Assembly (NCBI GenBank): GCA_946481195.1 | Contig: CAMLNG010000266.1 | Coordinates: 1-5,630 of the forward strand | Origin: an uncultured Chromatiaceae bacterium | GTDB lineage: Bacteria > Pseudomonadota > Gammaproteobacteria > Enterobacterales > Alteromonadaceae | Direction: 5' to 3' | Length of the DNA stretch: 5,630 nucleotides | Part shown: positions 4,508 through 5,630 of the stretch, piece after piece | Numbering within the stretch: position 1 is the first letter of the stretch | How the letters are laid out: each line of letters starts with the position of its first letter | Made by a program: the position numbers and the translations under genes | Notes under the pieces: model-generated | Seen by the model: only the letters and a program-made list of their open reading frames with translations | The model's database searches: none | Told to the model about the DNA's origin: nothing

Positions 4508-5542
4508 ATGATGAAAACTTTACAGAAATCTATTGGTTACAGCATTGTCGCATTAGGCCTGCTGAGCGCCGTTGGTAGTAACACTTTGTACGCAGCGGAG
4601 ATCCCGGGCGTCGAAAAAAACACTGAAGCCTTTTTAAATGTGCTGGCACAAGGTGGTGGCAAACCACTGGAACAGTTAAGCCCGAAAGACGCCCGTGCGG
4701 TGCTGACAGGCGCACAGGCCGGTGCAGCCTTACCGGCAGCCGATGTCAGTGAGAAATGGATTGTCGCCGATGGTCAGAAACTCAAACTGGTGATTGTGCG
4801 CCCGGCCGGCAGCAAAGGCACTTTGCCCGCCTTTATGTTCTTCCACGGCGGTGGCTGGGTGTTAGGTGACTTCCCAACACACGAGCGCTTAATCCGTGAT
4901 TTGGTTGCCCGCTCTGGCGCAGCAGCTGTGTATGTGGATTACACGCCGTCACCGGAAAGCAAATACCCAACGGCGATTAATCAGGCCTATGCCGCGACTA
5001 AATGGGTCGCTGAACATGGTGCAGAGATTAAGGTCGATGGCAAACGCCTGGCCGTTGCCGGTAATAGCGTCGGTGGTAACATGGCGGCAGTGGTTGCCCT
5101 CAAAGCCAAAGCGGCCGGCACACCGGCACTGAAATTCCAGCTGCTGATGTGGCCAGTAACCGATGCCAGCTTTGAGAACGGCTCTTATCAGCAGTTCCAG
5201 CAAGGTTACTTCCTGACCCGCAATATGATGACGTGGTTCTGGGATAACTACACCACCAATCCGGCCGAGCGCAACGAGATTTATGCCTCGCCACTGCGGG
5301 CCACAACCGCCCAGCTGCAGGGTTTACCGCCAGCACTGGTCCAAACCGCTGAACTGGATGTGCTGCGAGATGAAGGTGAAGCTTATGCTATCAAACTGGA
5401 CCAGGCTGGTGTGACCGTGACCTCAGTGCGATATAACGGTATGATCCACGACTTTGGCCTGTTAAACCCGCTGAGCACAGTCCCAACTGTCCAAGCCCAG
5501 CTGGACCATGCAGCCAGCGCGTTGCAACAACACCTGAAATAA
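4508..5542 (+). CDS. Exported alpha/beta-hydrolase, hormone-sensitive-lipase (HSL/esterase) type
   Basis: A 344-residue carboxylester hydrolase of the alpha/beta-hydrolase-3 (HSL-like) family. A signal peptide is clear: basic start MMKTLQK, hydrophobic core at about 11-22, probable cleavage after LYA or YAA (about 29-30), so the enzyme should act in the periplasm or outside. Family motifs are in order: oxyanion-hole HGGGW (113-117), nucleophile elbow GNSVGG with Ser187 (GDSAGG in most relatives), acid AELDVLRDEGEAY with Asp284, and GMIHDF with His314. The triad is therefore Ser187-Asp284-His314. About 80 residues precede the core beta-strand region, as is usual for the cap. Its substrate cannot be read from sequence. 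It has its own promoter with the same operator as ohr, which suggests a role in handling ester or lipid products during peroxide or electrophile stress (inference). A strong terminator follows. Confidence 0.9.
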   Translation: MMKTLQKSIGYSIVALGLLSAVGSNTLYAAEIPGVEKNTEAFLNVLAQGGGKPLEQLSPKDARAVLTGAQAGAALPAADVSEKWIVADGQKLKLVIVRPAGSKGTLPAFMFFHGGGWVLGDFPTHERLIRDLVARSGAAAVYVDYTPSPESKYPTAINQAYAATKWVAEHGAEIKVDGKRLAVAGNSVGGNMAAVVALKAKAAGTPALKFQLLMWPVTDASFENGSYQQFQQGYFLTRNMMTWFWDNYTTNPAERNEIYASPLRATTAQLQGLPPALVQTAELDVLRDEGEAYAIKLDQAGVTVTSVRYNGMIHDFGLLNPLSTVPTVQAQLDHAASALQQHLK

Positions 5543-5564
5543 GGCAGATTTGACGCTACTCCCG

Positions 5565-5589
5565 ACAAGCCGGCCCCGCCGGCTTGTTT
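5565..5589 (+). terminator. Rho-independent terminator after the hydrolase gene
   Basis: ACAAGCCGGC (5565-5574) and GCCGGCTTGT (5578-5587) form a perfect 10-bp, GC-rich stem with a CCC loop, 22 nt after the stop codon. The stem's TTGT end plus two further Ts give a short U-run. It should end the hydrolase transcript and is the cleanest hairpin in the window. Confidence 0.85.
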
Positions 5590-5618
5590 CATCAGCGCGA
5601 ATACATCAGTAAAAGAGA

Positions 5619-5630
5619 ATGAACATGGCA
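5619..5630 (+). CDS. Start of a further gene (partial, only a few codons)
   Basis: ATG at 5619 and ATG at 5625 are in frame with each other (reading MNMA). A purine-rich AAAAGAGA (5611-5618) serves as a possible Shine-Dalgarno, which suits ATG 5625 better (about 7 nt from GAG). The position, just after a terminator and at a normal gene distance, supports a new plus-strand gene, but nothing can be said about its product. Confidence 0.4.

Overview
The window carries two envelope and stress modules, with gene families and promoter signals typical of a Gammaproteobacterium. The evidence for that is a TorF-type outer-membrane protein, a Fur-boxed feoAB operon, a classical Ohr, and E. coli-like Shine-Dalgarno and terminator signals. 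The protein flavour suggests something near the Alteromonadales/Rheinheimera-like lineages, but this is only an impression. No phage, IS transposase, CRISPR array, tRNA or rRNA is visible.

Left part (1-944, minus strand): a TorF-family outer-membrane protein gene is followed after 27 nt by the first 70 codons of an inner-membrane protein. That protein has an N-terminal signal-anchor and is probably a methyl-accepting chemotaxis protein or a related sensor cut by the window edge. The two look like an operon, which would place an outer-membrane channel next to a sensory receptor.

Centre (945-3440): a divergent intergenic region holds a strong Fur box lying on the -10 region of a promoter, and feoA and feoB follow on the plus strand. 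FeoA is an SH3-like accessory protein. FeoB is a compact 605-residue G-protein/ferrous-iron permease. This is an iron-repressed Fe(II) uptake operon.

Spacer (3441-3982): there is no convincing gene. It holds a hairpin after feoB, a striking 78-bp imperfect palindrome (two 13-bp stems, REP/MITE-like), an AT-rich stretch, and two copies of a palindromic operator in front of ohr.

Right part (3983-5630): ohr (thiol-dependent organic hydroperoxide reductase) ends in its own terminator. Immediately after it a second promoter drives an exported alpha/beta-hydrolase of the hormone-sensitive-lipase type. The 14-bp palindrome GTTATCGCGATAAC occurs perfectly in front of both genes, at an identical 8-nt distance from a T7-A tract, with a third one-mismatch copy 115 bp upstream of the ohr copy. 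The two genes are therefore probably one regulon under one repressor (OhrR/MarR-like by inference), and the regulator gene is not in the window. A strong terminator closes the hydrolase gene, and another coding region appears to begin at the very end.
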